From Pleomorphovibrio marinus (GTDB taxonomy: Bacteria > Bacteroidota > Bacteroidia > Cytophagales > Cyclobacteriaceae): a stretch of 64,000 bases of DNA. The notes beneath the pieces are model-generated. The model saw only the letters and a list, made by a program, of their open reading frames with translations. It ran no database searches and was not told where the DNA came from. Of this stretch, positions 16,739-24,165 are shown one piece after another (position 1 is the stretch's first letter; each line of letters opens with the position of its first letter). The stretch is from NCBI RefSeq assembly GCF_003347495.1, contig NZ_QCXY01000002.1, positions 721,427-785,426 on the forward strand. The letters are read 5' to 3'. A program made the position numbers and the translations under genes.

Positions 16739-17485
16739 ATGAAAGATTCCAAACTCGTCATCATACCGACCTATAATGAAGCTGAAAACATTACCGACCT
16801 GATCCCGCAGGTTATGGCGCTTGGGGGCGGATTTGAGGTTTTGGTAATTGACGATCAATCTCCCGATGGTACTTCTGCCTTGGTGAAAGGCATTCAGTCC
16901 AGTTATCCCGGCAGGGTACACTTAAGGGTCAGGGAGGGAAAGCAAGGATTGGGCACCGCCTATATTGAAGGGTTTATTTATGCCCTGCAAAGGGGATATG
17001 AATATATTTTTGAGATGGATGCCGACTTCAGTCACAATCCAAAGGACTTGGTGAGGTTGTTCAATGCCTGTTCTATAGAAGGGTACGATATGGCAGTAGG
17101 GTCCAGATATATTACTGGGGTCAATGTGGTAAACTGGCCTATGGGAAGAGTATTGATGTCGTTTTTTGCCAGCAAGTATGTTCAGTTTATCACGGGCATT
17201 CCGGTAAAGGACACCACGGCCGGGTTTATTTGTTACAGGGCTAGAGTTTTGGGGCATATTGACCTCGAAAAAATAAAATTTATCGGATATGCTTTTCAGA
17301 TTGAAATGAAATTCACGGCTTGGAAAATGGGGTTTAAGGTAAAAGAGGTACCCATCATTTTTACGGACCGCACCAAGGGAACCTCCAAAATGTCGAAACA
17401 CATCTTTAGAGAGGCAGTAATTGGCGTGATTTATATGAAGCTCAAAAGTTTATTCAAACCCTATCGGAAGGTTAGTCAAACTTGA
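16739..17485 (+). CDS. Polyprenol monophosphomannose synthase-like glycosyltransferase (GT2)
   Basis: A 248-residue soluble GT2 glycosyltransferase of the dolichol/polyprenol-phosphate mannose synthase type. It opens with the nucleotide-sugar motif IIPTYNEAENI, has VLVIDDQSPDG, the metal-binding DAD (EMDADFSHNP), and GSRYITG, and ends with the acceptor-side FTDRTKGTSKMS motif. It lacks C-terminal membrane helices, as expected for this group. It would charge an undecaprenyl-type lipid with a sugar for later envelope glycosylation. Its stop overlaps the stop of the convergent LolC/E-type permease by 14 bases. Confidence 0.9.
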   Translation: MKDSKLVIIPTYNEAENITDLIPQVMALGGGFEVLVIDDQSPDGTSALVKGIQSSYPGRVHLRVREGKQGLGTAYIEGFIYALQRGYEYIFEMDADFSHNPKDLVRLFNACSIEGYDMAVGSRYITGVNVVNWPMGRVLMSFFASKYVQFITGIPVKDTTAGFICYRARVLGHIDLEKIKFIGYAFQIEMKFTAWKMGFKVKEVPIIFTDRTKGTSKMSKHIFREAVIGVIYMKLKSLFKPYRKVSQT

Positions 17486-18692
17486 TGGACTTAATAGGGT
17501 TTACATTGCTGATGATCATGGCTGGAATAAACAATACGGAGGTACTAATGATCAAGATCAAGACGTTTAGCCCAATAAAGACGGGCCAGTCCCAATAAAT
17601 GGGCACAAAACTCATGTAATAGTTTTCAGGGTCTAGCCGTATGACTCTTGTTTTTTCCTGAAGGAAGCCAAATGCCAGCCCCAGTGCGTTTCCAATTAGC
17701 ATCCCCCTACCTATAATCCTCATGCCGTTCCAAATAAAAATTTTACGGATCTGCTTGTTTGTTGCTCCCAAGGCCTTAAGTATCCCAATCATCTGTGTGC
17801 GTTCCATGATAAGGATAAACAAAATGGAAACCATGTTAAAGGATGCTACGAATAAAATTAGCCCCAAGAATACATATACATTATTGTTGAGCAGCTCAAG
17901 CCAGTCAAAGATTTGCAGGAATTTGTCGGTGGCCTTTACCAGCCTAAGGTCGTAGTCTAAAAGGTCATAAAGCTGTACGGCATATTGGTCGATTTTTCTT
18001 CTGTCCTCCACGAATACCTCGAATCCTCCTACTTCATCCTCATCCCAATCATTGAGCACTCGGATGGTCTGTAAGTCCCCTAGAATAATCTTGTCATCAA
18101 AATCCTCCAGGAAGGTCTCGTATAGCCCCACGATCTCCAATCTTCTGAACCTGGGTGGTTCCTGAACAAAATAGATGGTTACCCTGTCCCCAACATCCAG
18201 CAGCAACTTGTTGGCCACTTTGGTGCTCATCACCACCTCATTGCTGGAGGTTCCGTCATCGCTGAAGCTTATAAACCTGCCCTTTACCATGGAGCCCGAA
18301 AAGCTCAAGCTGTCGAAATCCGGGCCAATACCCTTCATGATCACACCTTCTACTTCCTCGTCTCCCTTGAGTAGGCCGGGTTTATTGGCATAGGCCTGCA
18401 CATGCTTGATAAAATCAAAATTGGGGTAATGGGTATAGAAGTAGCTGTCCTTGCTGGTAGGCGAATCTTCCAGGGATTTACTCAAGACAAATCGGTGTAC
18501 TTGGTAATGTCCGGTAAAAGAAAAGACCTTTTCTGAAATGACCGACTGAAAGCCCCCCAGAATCATAAAGGAGATCAACATAATGGTAAGTCCTATAGCG
18601 ATGCTTGCCACAGCTATCCTATGGATAGTACCAGTGAATCCCCCTGTCCGTTTAAAACTAATTCTTTTAGCAATGAAGTAGGAAAGGTTCAA
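17472..18692 (-). CDS. FtsX/LolC-LolE-type ABC transporter permease
   Basis: A 406-residue permease with one N-terminal helix (about residues 25-48), a large periplasmic domain, and three C-terminal helices (about 270-300, 320-340, 368-395): the MacB/FtsX architecture. The start of the protein (NLSYFIAKRISFKRTGG) resembles LolC/LolE lipoprotein-release permeases. The only usable start is a TTG, because an in-frame stop lies three codons upstream and no ATG is available. No ATP-binding partner is adjacent. The role is probably extraction of outer-membrane lipoproteins from the inner membrane. Confidence 0.87.
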   Translation of the reverse strand: MNLSYFIAKRISFKRTGGFTGTIHRIAVASIAIGLTIMLISFMILGGFQSVISEKVFSFTGHYQVHRFVLSKSLEDSPTSKDSYFYTHYPNFDFIKHVQAYANKPGLLKGDEEVEGVIMKGIGPDFDSLSFSGSMVKGRFISFSDDGTSSNEVVMSTKVANKLLLDVGDRVTIYFVQEPPRFRRLEIVGLYETFLEDFDDKIILGDLQTIRVLNDWDEDEVGGFEVFVEDRRKIDQYAVQLYDLLDYDLRLVKATDKFLQIFDWLELLNNNVYVFLGLILFVASFNMVSILFILIMERTQMIGILKALGATNKQIRKIFIWNGMRIIGRGMLIGNALGLAFGFLQEKTRVIRLDPENYYMSFVPIYWDWPVFIGLNVLILIISTSVLFIPAMIISNVNPIKSIKFD

Positions 18693-18730
18693 TGAAGTCG
18701 TTTATTTTGTTAAAAGAAATGCAAAATAAC

Positions 18731-19936
18731 ATGAAGCAGATAAAATTAATATTAATATGTGCATTTTTGTTGGTAGGGTTCAGCTTTTGTAAAAATGGTT
18801 CTGAAAGCCAACAAGCCGATTCCACCCCTGTTTCCCCTGCGCCTATCCTAGTGGGAGCGGATCGTCATGAGGTATACCTCCCTGAACTAGAGGGGAAAAG
18901 AGTGGCATTGGCAGTAAACCAAACCAGTGTTCTTACCTCCCAGGACAACCTCCATCTCGTGGATTTTCTTTTGAGCAAAGGGGTTGACATAAAAAAGGTT
19001 TTCGTGCCGGAACATGGGTTTAGGGGGGATGCAGATGCCGGGGAAAAAGTAGAAAACCAAATAGACCCTAAAACCAAGCTGCCATTGGTCTCCCTTTACG
19101 GGGATTCCAGAAAGCCCTCCAAGGACGCTCTAGAAGATGTGGATTTGGTGATTTTTGATATCCAGGATGTGGGAGTGAGGTTTTATACCTATATAAGTAC
19201 CCTCCATTATCTGATGGAATCCTGTGCCGAAAACAACAAGCCCTTGATGGTAATGGATAGACCAAACCCCAACGGCAACTATGTGGATGGACCGGTATTA
19301 AAGAAAGGGTATACCAGTTTTGTGGGCATGCACCCCATCCCTGTAGTGCACGGCCTCACAGTGGGGGAGTTGGCGCAGATGATCAACGGGGAAGGCTGGC
19401 TGAAGAATCAGGTAAAGGCCGATCTCAGTATCATAGAGGCAGATAACTGGAACCATGATCTGCACTATTCCCTTCCCATAAAGCCATCTCCAAACTTACC
19501 CAACGACGTGGCCATTCGGCTATATCCCTCTCTTTGCTTTTTTGAGGGCACGGATGTAAGCCTAGGGAGAGGCACCCAGTACCCCTTTCAAGTTTATGGG
19601 TATCCCGATCCTAGTTTTGGGGATTTTACCTTCACTCCGGTCAGTATAGAGGGGATGTCAAAAAACCCTCCCCAACAGAATAATAAATGCTACGGGAGAG
19701 ATCTAAGGGATACCTCCCTCTCTCACCAGTTTACACTTGACTACCTTTTGCATGCCTACCAAAAGGCCGACAAGGGAGAAAAATTCTTCAATGACTTCTT
19801 TGATAAGTTAGCAGGCAGTGACCAGTTAAGGAAAGACATTCTGGCAGGAAAATCCGAAGACCTTATCCGCCAAAGTTGGGAGGAGGACCTCAACAATTAC
19901 AAAAGGATAAGAGAAAAATACCTGATATACTCCTAG
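18731..19936 (+). CDS. DUF1343 protein, exo-beta-N-acetylmuramidase (NamZ-like), lipoprotein
   Basis: About 401 residues from the preferred ATG (MKQIKLILICAFLL...FSFCKNG), which gives a lipoprotein-like signal; an upstream ATG 13 codons earlier lies nearly on the divergent permease start. The mature part is a full DUF1343 domain: VALAVNQTSV, VFVPEHGFRGDADAGE, LYGDSRKPS, VDLVIFDIQDVGVRFYTY, MDRPNPNG, FEGTDVSLGRGT and PFQVYG. NamZ enzymes of this family (GH171) remove non-reducing terminal MurNAc from peptidoglycan fragments. It would act in the periplasm in wall turnover. It ends 1 base before fmt starts. Confidence 0.88.
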   Translation: MKQIKLILICAFLLVGFSFCKNGSESQQADSTPVSPAPILVGADRHEVYLPELEGKRVALAVNQTSVLTSQDNLHLVDFLLSKGVDIKKVFVPEHGFRGDADAGEKVENQIDPKTKLPLVSLYGDSRKPSKDALEDVDLVIFDIQDVGVRFYTYISTLHYLMESCAENNKPLMVMDRPNPNGNYVDGPVLKKGYTSFVGMHPIPVVHGLTVGELAQMINGEGWLKNQVKADLSIIEADNWNHDLHYSLPIKPSPNLPNDVAIRLYPSLCFFEGTDVSLGRGTQYPFQVYGYPDPSFGDFTFTPVSIEGMSKNPPQQNNKCYGRDLRDTSLSHQFTLDYLLHAYQKADKGEKFFNDFFDKLAGSDQLRKDILAGKSEDLIRQSWEEDLNNYKRIREKYLIYS

Positions 19937-19937
19937 T

Positions 19938-20861
19938 ATGGACAAATCGATGCGAATCATTTACATGGGAACCCCAGACTTTGCTGTACCGGCCTTGGAA
20001 AAGCTGGTATTGGGGGGATGGAATGTGGTAGCTGTGATTACGGCACCCGACAAACCTCAGGGACGTGGCAGAAAACTGGCGGGATCACCCGTAAAGCTGG
20101 CCGCACAGCGTCATAATGTTCCTGTATTACAGCCCACCAACCTGAAATCCCCCGCTTTCCTGGAGGAACTAAAAAGTTATGAGGCAGACCTACAGGTGGT
20201 GGTGGCTTTTCGCATGCTTCCAGAGTTGGTTTGGGACATGCCTACCAAAGGTACTTTTAACCTGCATGCTTCACTCTTGCCTGATTACAGGGGGGCAGCA
20301 CCCATACATTGGGCGATTATTAATGGGGAAACAGAGACCGGGGTGACCACTTTCTTCATCAAGCATGAAATCGATACGGGAAGCATTATTTTTCAAGAAA
20401 AAGAACCCATCCTTCCGGAGGATAATGTGGGTAGCCTCTATGAAAGGCTGATGAATAAGGGTGGCGATTTAGTAGTGAAAACGGTGGAAGCCATAGCCGC
20501 TGATCAAGTTGACCCTAAGCCCCAAGACCATAGTTTGGCCAAAAATAAAGCTCCAAAGATCTTTAAGGAAACCTGTGAAATAGATTGGAACAAACCATCT
20601 ACGGAAATCCACAACCTAATAAGGGGCCTTTCCCCCTATCCCGCAGCATGGACAAGCCTCAATGGCAAAATCTGTAAAATACTAAAATCCGCTGTAGTGG
20701 ATGGAAAGCAGATTGCAGTGGCTCCTGGACAATATGCCACCGACAACAAAACCTACCTTTATTTTCAATCTGCCGACCAGCCCATTTCCATCCTTAGCCT
20801 GCAGATGGAGGGTAAAAAGAAAATGGAGGTACACGAATTTCTAAGGGGCAATACCTTATGA
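19938..20861 (+). CDS. fmt: Methionyl-tRNA formyltransferase
   Basis: A 307-residue enzyme that formylates initiator Met-tRNA using 10-formyl-THF. The N-terminal formyltransferase domain has RIIYMGTPDFAVPAL, the SPVK loop (RGRKLAGSPVK), the catalytic NLHASLLPDYRGAAP with Asn/His, and the later Asp in KHEIDTGSI. The C-terminal OB-like domain starts near residue 210 (EIDWNKPSTEIHNLIRGL). A second ATG (MRIIYMG) four codons in is equally plausible as the start. The length is normal for the family. It follows the NamZ-like gene with a 1-base gap. Confidence 0.96.
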   Translation: MDKSMRIIYMGTPDFAVPALEKLVLGGWNVVAVITAPDKPQGRGRKLAGSPVKLAAQRHNVPVLQPTNLKSPAFLEELKSYEADLQVVVAFRMLPELVWDMPTKGTFNLHASLLPDYRGAAPIHWAIINGETETGVTTFFIKHEIDTGSIIFQEKEPILPEDNVGSLYERLMNKGGDLVVKTVEAIAADQVDPKPQDHSLAKNKAPKIFKETCEIDWNKPSTEIHNLIRGLSPYPAAWTSLNGKICKILKSAVVDGKQIAVAPGQYATDNKTYLYFQSADQPISILSLQMEGKKKMEVHEFLRGNTL

Positions 20862-20931
20862 GTTGGATGGTTAAGGGTATCCGAGGGATTTGCCATTAAA
20901 CCTGTAAGGAACTTTTCTGTCTAAAGTCCAG

Positions 20932-21480
20932 ATGACGCCAAATAACGACCTGCAGATACTTTCTTTGATAAGTAGCTCCTCGACTAGGGATAAGGGCTTT
21001 AGGTTGCTTATGGAGCAATACCAACAACGAATATATGGAGCCATCCGAAAAATGGTGATTATTCATGAAGATGCCGATGATGTACTGCAAAATACGTTTA
21101 TCAAGGCCTTCAAGCATATCCATAAATTCAACAAGCAGTCTACACTGTTTACCTGGCTCTACAGGATTGCCATAAATGAAAGCCTAAATTTTCTTGAAAA
21201 AAAGAAAAGGCGTTTCTTTGTCCCGCTGGAAGACCATGATATGGCTATGATGCAGTACCTTGACAAATCCCCACTGATAGACGGGGATGCTATCCAGAAA
21301 AAGCTTCAGAAAGCCATATTGAAACTTCCGGAGAAACAGCGGCTAATTTTCAACATGAGGTATTTTGAAGACCTTCCCTATAATCAAATCAGTGAAATCA
21401 CGGAAACATCGGTAGGGGCATTGAAGGCAAGTTACCATCACGCGGTAAAAAAAATTGAAGAAGAAATTAAATTAGAATAA
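20932..21480 (+). CDS. ECF-type RNA polymerase sigma factor
   Basis: A 182-residue sigma-70 family factor with regions 2 and 4 only. Region 2 spans about residues 25-95 (YQQRIYGAIRK, DADDVLQNTFIKAF, FTWLYRIAINESLNFL) and region 4 about 120-175 (ILKLPEKQRLIFNMRYFEDLPYNQISEI...VGALKASYHHAVKKI). It is followed by a small single-span membrane protein and a Spy-like periplasmic protein, a common Bacteroidota arrangement in which the membrane protein could hold the sigma factor. The stimulus is probably envelope stress (inference). Confidence 0.9.
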   Translation: MTPNNDLQILSLISSSSTRDKGFRLLMEQYQQRIYGAIRKMVIIHEDADDVLQNTFIKAFKHIHKFNKQSTLFTWLYRIAINESLNFLEKKKRRFFVPLEDHDMAMMQYLDKSPLIDGDAIQKKLQKAILKLPEKQRLIFNMRYFEDLPYNQISEITETSVGALKASYHHAVKKIEEEIKLE

Positions 21481-21511
21481 ACCTTTGACCAATACTACTG
21501 TCTAACAAGCA

Positions 21512-21880
21512 ATGAATCAGTCACAAAAACATACAATTTTCAAGGTTCCAGAAGGCTATTTCAACGAATTGCCAGAAAAGATCTTGAGGAAAAGGAAATG
21601 GAAAACCAGAAAGGCTTGGATCGGTAGGGTTGCCGCTGCTGCTATTCTCGTCATTGGAATGGTATTCTTTTTGGGGGAGAATTCACTATCCACAGCCGAT
21701 TATTCCGCTAATATAGAGGAGGAAATGGAACTTTGGATCAGTGCGGGTTACTGGAACGAAGAAGATATGCTATTGCTGGCTGAGAACCCCGATGAGATAC
21801 TTGAGATTATGCTTCAAGAAGCATGGGACTACGAGGATTGGTATGAGGAGGATCTATTGTATCACAACGAAATTTGGTAA
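21512..21880 (+). CDS. Small single-span membrane protein, probable anti-sigma partner
   Basis: 122 residues, not assigned to a named family. A basic N-terminus (about residues 1-35, with RKRKWKTRKAW) precedes one membrane helix (about 38-58, VAAAAILVIGMVFFLG), and the rest is strongly acidic with repeated Glu/Asp and Trp. The topology of a short cytoplasmic tail, one helix and a periplasmic acidic domain, directly after an ECF sigma gene, suggests an anti-sigma or sensor role. No zinc-binding anti-sigma motif is present, so the function is inferred from position. Confidence 0.7.
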   Translation: MNQSQKHTIFKVPEGYFNELPEKILRKRKWKTRKAWIGRVAAAAILVIGMVFFLGENSLSTADYSANIEEEMELWISAGYWNEEDMLLLAENPDEILEIMLQEAWDYEDWYEEDLLYHNEIW

Positions 21881-21882
21881 TC

Positions 21883-22344
21883 ATGTTAAGCGCAAAAAAA
21901 ATAATTTTATTGATTTTTGTCACCCTCTTGGTCTTTGAGAGTTGGGCTCAGAGGGGAAGAGGTGGCCCAGCGGACAGGGAAAAGCTGGAGGCAGCCAAGG
22001 TAGCATTTATCACCAAAAAATTGGACCTAAGTCCGGAACAAGCCGAGAAATTCTGGCCCTTGTTTAACCAACACGATCAAAAGCGCCGGCAACATATGAA
22101 GGCCATACACCAATTGGGTAGAGAGGCAGAAGAGGGTGTTAGCGACCAAAGGGCCAAAGAGCTGATCAGCAAGAGATTTGAGCTTCAGGAAAAAATCCTA
22201 CAGCAGGAAAAAGCCTTTATACAATCCCTGGAGGGTATCCTTAGCCCAATGCAAGCCTTGCGGCTTCATGAGGCTAACAGAGAATTCACTAGACAAATTT
22301 ACCGCATGCAGGGAAGAGGCAGGTCAGGCCCAAAGGGGAACTAA
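21883..22344 (+). CDS. Spy/CpxP-like periplasmic protein (LTxxQ type)
   Basis: A 153-residue secreted protein. The ATG at 21883 is chosen because it gives a clean signal peptide (LSAKKIILLIFVTLLVFES, then WAQ). The mature part is a charged helical protein with KLDLSPEQAEKFWPLF near 45 and a second GILSPMQALRLHEA motif near 125, the paired LTxxQ-like signature of Spy/CpxP ATP-independent chaperones. It is the third gene of the sigma factor operon and is likely both a target and part of the envelope stress response. A terminator follows. Confidence 0.8.
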   Translation: MLSAKKIILLIFVTLLVFESWAQRGRGGPADREKLEAAKVAFITKKLDLSPEQAEKFWPLFNQHDQKRRQHMKAIHQLGREAEEGVSDQRAKELISKRFELQEKILQQEKAFIQSLEGILSPMQALRLHEANREFTRQIYRMQGRGRSGPKGN

Positions 22345-22357
22345 GCCACTACTGCAT

Positions 22358-22395
22358 ACCGGCATGACTTGCCGGTTTCTTCTTTTTTATTTTTG
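22358..22395 (+). terminator. Rho-independent terminator after the sigma factor operon
   Basis: A stem ACCGGCA / TGCCGGT with a 5-base loop, followed by TTCTTCTTTTTT. It separates the sigma operon from xseA. Confidence 0.75.
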
Positions 22396-22437
22396 GATTG
22401 TGCCGAAGGTCTCTATCATTTTTTCTTAATTTGCCTT

Positions 22438-23808
22438 ATGCAAAACTCCCTAAGACTTTTCGAGCTGAACGCACTCATTAAAACTACACTGGACTTACAC
22501 CTGGATCCCGGCTATTGGGTAGTAGCCGAAATCGGAGAGTTTAGGGATTCTGTAAGGGGACACGCCTATTTGGACTTGGTAGAGAAGGAGGAAGGTCAAC
22601 TGTTGGCCAAATTGCGCGCGAATATTTGGTCCTATACGTATCAAGGAATTCGCAGGAAATTCGAATCCGTAACCGGGGAGCAGTTAAAGGCGGGTATGAA
22701 TATTCTGTGTTTAGTAAGTGTCCAGTTTCACGAAATTTACGGATTAAGCCTAAATATTAAGGATATTGACCCTTCCTATACACTAGGGGAAAGGGCGCGG
22801 CGAAGGCAGGAAGTAATTGATAGACTCAAAAAGGAAGGCTTACTTGAGCTGAACCGACAATTTCTACTTCCATTGGTTCCTCAAAGAATTGCCGTTATCA
22901 GCTCGGTGACTGCTGCAGGTTATGGGGATTTTATCAACCAGCTGGATCAAAATCCCTATGGCTTTAAAATCAGTCATAAACTTTACCAGGCCTCCATGCA
23001 GGGAAAGGAAACCCCCTCCTCCATCACCAAGGCCATTTCCTTGGTGGAAAAAGACATGGTCACCCATGGGTTTGACCTTTTGGTCATCATAAGGGGAGGT
23101 GGTGCTCAGACCGATATGGATAGTTTCGATGACTATGAATTAGCCAAGTCCATCGCAGAAGCTGCCTTGCCAGTGGTCACTGGCATAGGACACGAGCGGG
23201 ATGAGTCCGTGGCAGACCTGGTGGCGCATACCCAGATGAAAACACCAACTGCCGTTGCGGCATTTATACTTACCGGCTTCAAGGACTTTGAAGATAAGCT
23301 CAAAATGTCCCTGAACCGGATGGAAAGAGCATGTCGCAACCGTTGGCAAAGGGAAAAGGAAGCACTTTCTGGGAAAGAATTCCTGCTTCTGCGTCTTTTT
23401 TCTGGGGTACTTTCCGAACAAAAGGATAGGATTGACACCCATAAACTTCGCGTTGCATCTGTAGCAAAATACGCGCTGAAATACCAGCTTCTGCAAATTC
23501 AAGGAGTTGAAAAGGGAATAAAGAAAAGTGTGGGAGATTTTTTGCACCAAGAACAGGTTCGATTGTTACATTTGCAGAACAATTTAAAATTGTCAGACCC
23601 TGTAGGTATTCTCCAGAAGGGTTACACCCGTACGGAGTTTGAAGGGAAGCCTTTACACAGGCATTCCCCAAGGCCGGGGGATGAAATTATCACTTTCACC
23701 AATAAAGAAAAGATCAACTCTAAAATAACCCGGGTAAATGAGTATGAAATCGAGCCTGCCTACCGGACAGGCAGGCATAACGAAAACGTCACGCGGGGAG
23801 ACGATTAG
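22438..23808 (+). CDS. xseA: Exodeoxyribonuclease VII large subunit
   Basis: About 456 residues from the preferred ATG (MQNSLRLFELNALI), which matches the family's start; longer in-frame extensions lie over the terminator. The N-terminal OB-fold DNA-binding domain covers residues 5-105, followed by the catalytic core with VISSVTAAGYGDF, RGGGAQTDMDSFDDYELA and GIGHERDESVADLVAHTQMKTPTA, then a long coiled-coil region. With XseB it degrades single-stranded DNA. The last roughly 21 residues (from EIEPAYRTGR to the stop) lie inside a dispersed repeat element, so the C-terminus is repeat-encoded. Sense and frame are otherwise clean. Confidence 0.95.
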   Translation: MQNSLRLFELNALIKTTLDLHLDPGYWVVAEIGEFRDSVRGHAYLDLVEKEEGQLLAKLRANIWSYTYQGIRRKFESVTGEQLKAGMNILCLVSVQFHEIYGLSLNIKDIDPSYTLGERARRRQEVIDRLKKEGLLELNRQFLLPLVPQRIAVISSVTAAGYGDFINQLDQNPYGFKISHKLYQASMQGKETPSSITKAISLVEKDMVTHGFDLLVIIRGGGAQTDMDSFDDYELAKSIAEAALPVVTGIGHERDESVADLVAHTQMKTPTAVAAFILTGFKDFEDKLKMSLNRMERACRNRWQREKEALSGKEFLLLRLFSGVLSEQKDRIDTHKLRVASVAKYALKYQLLQIQGVEKGIKKSVGDFLHQEQVRLLHLQNNLKLSDPVGILQKGYTRTEFEGKPLHRHSPRPGDEIITFTNKEKINSKITRVNEYEIEPAYRTGRHNENVTRGDD

Positions 23809-23921
23809 GATTGCCAGATTCTCTCGAAACGAGTTCCCCGATCCCAATAAAGGTACGGGGCAGGAATCCCTAACCTGCGGTGCAGGACAAGTTATGACCA
23901 TTAAGAAAAAATTATAAAGAG
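23744..23921 (+). repeat. Diverged single repeat unit between xseA and xseB, ending at the xseB ATG
   Basis: Read on the plus strand this is a diverged copy of the type A unit found in the other arrays. Shared blocks appear in the same order: ATGAAATCGAGCCTG, then CAGGCAT, an ACG...ACGTCAC block, GATTA, AGATTC, CGAAAC-n-AGTTC, GGGGCAGG, TATGACC and AAAAAATTATAAA directly before ATG. The central hairpin differs (GCCTGCC/GGCAGGC). It starts inside the xseA frame, ends on the xseB start codon, and has the same orientation relative to the downstream gene as the minus-strand arrays. Confidence 0.78.
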
Positions 23922-24131
23922 ATGAAGAATAATAAAGTTTTCAGCTATGATAAGGCCATGCAAAGGATAGAGCAAATTGTGGAGCAGCTTGAAGGGGATG
24001 ACAAGAGTATCGATGAGCTGGCCGATTTGGTTAAGGAAGCCAGTAGCCTGGTTAAGGATTGCAAGAAGAAATTAAAAGACACCGAAGGTGAGATTTCCAA
24101 GGCTTTTGAAGATGAGGACAAGCCTGAATAA
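23922..24131 (+). CDS. xseB: Exodeoxyribonuclease VII small subunit
   Basis: A 69-residue helical protein typical of XseB: YDKAMQRIEQIVEQLEG, IDELADLVKEASSLVKDCKKKL and the D-x-E...F end. Several copies bind each XseA subunit. It follows xseA with a 113-base spacer made of repeat sequence, unusual for a pair that normally overlaps or nearly abuts. The ATG at the repeat junction is the start. ligA follows 34 bases later, so this is a DNA repair gene cluster. Confidence 0.93.
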   Translation: MKNNKVFSYDKAMQRIEQIVEQLEGDDKSIDELADLVKEASSLVKDCKKKLKDTEGEISKAFEDEDKPE

Positions 24132-24165
24132 CAGAAGAATCAATTAAAAAAACCATCCACCCAAC

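Noticed and set aside
17472..17485. Frameshift at the glycosyltransferase end
   Set aside because: The 14-base overlap is between two convergent intact genes with normal C-termini, so no error is needed.
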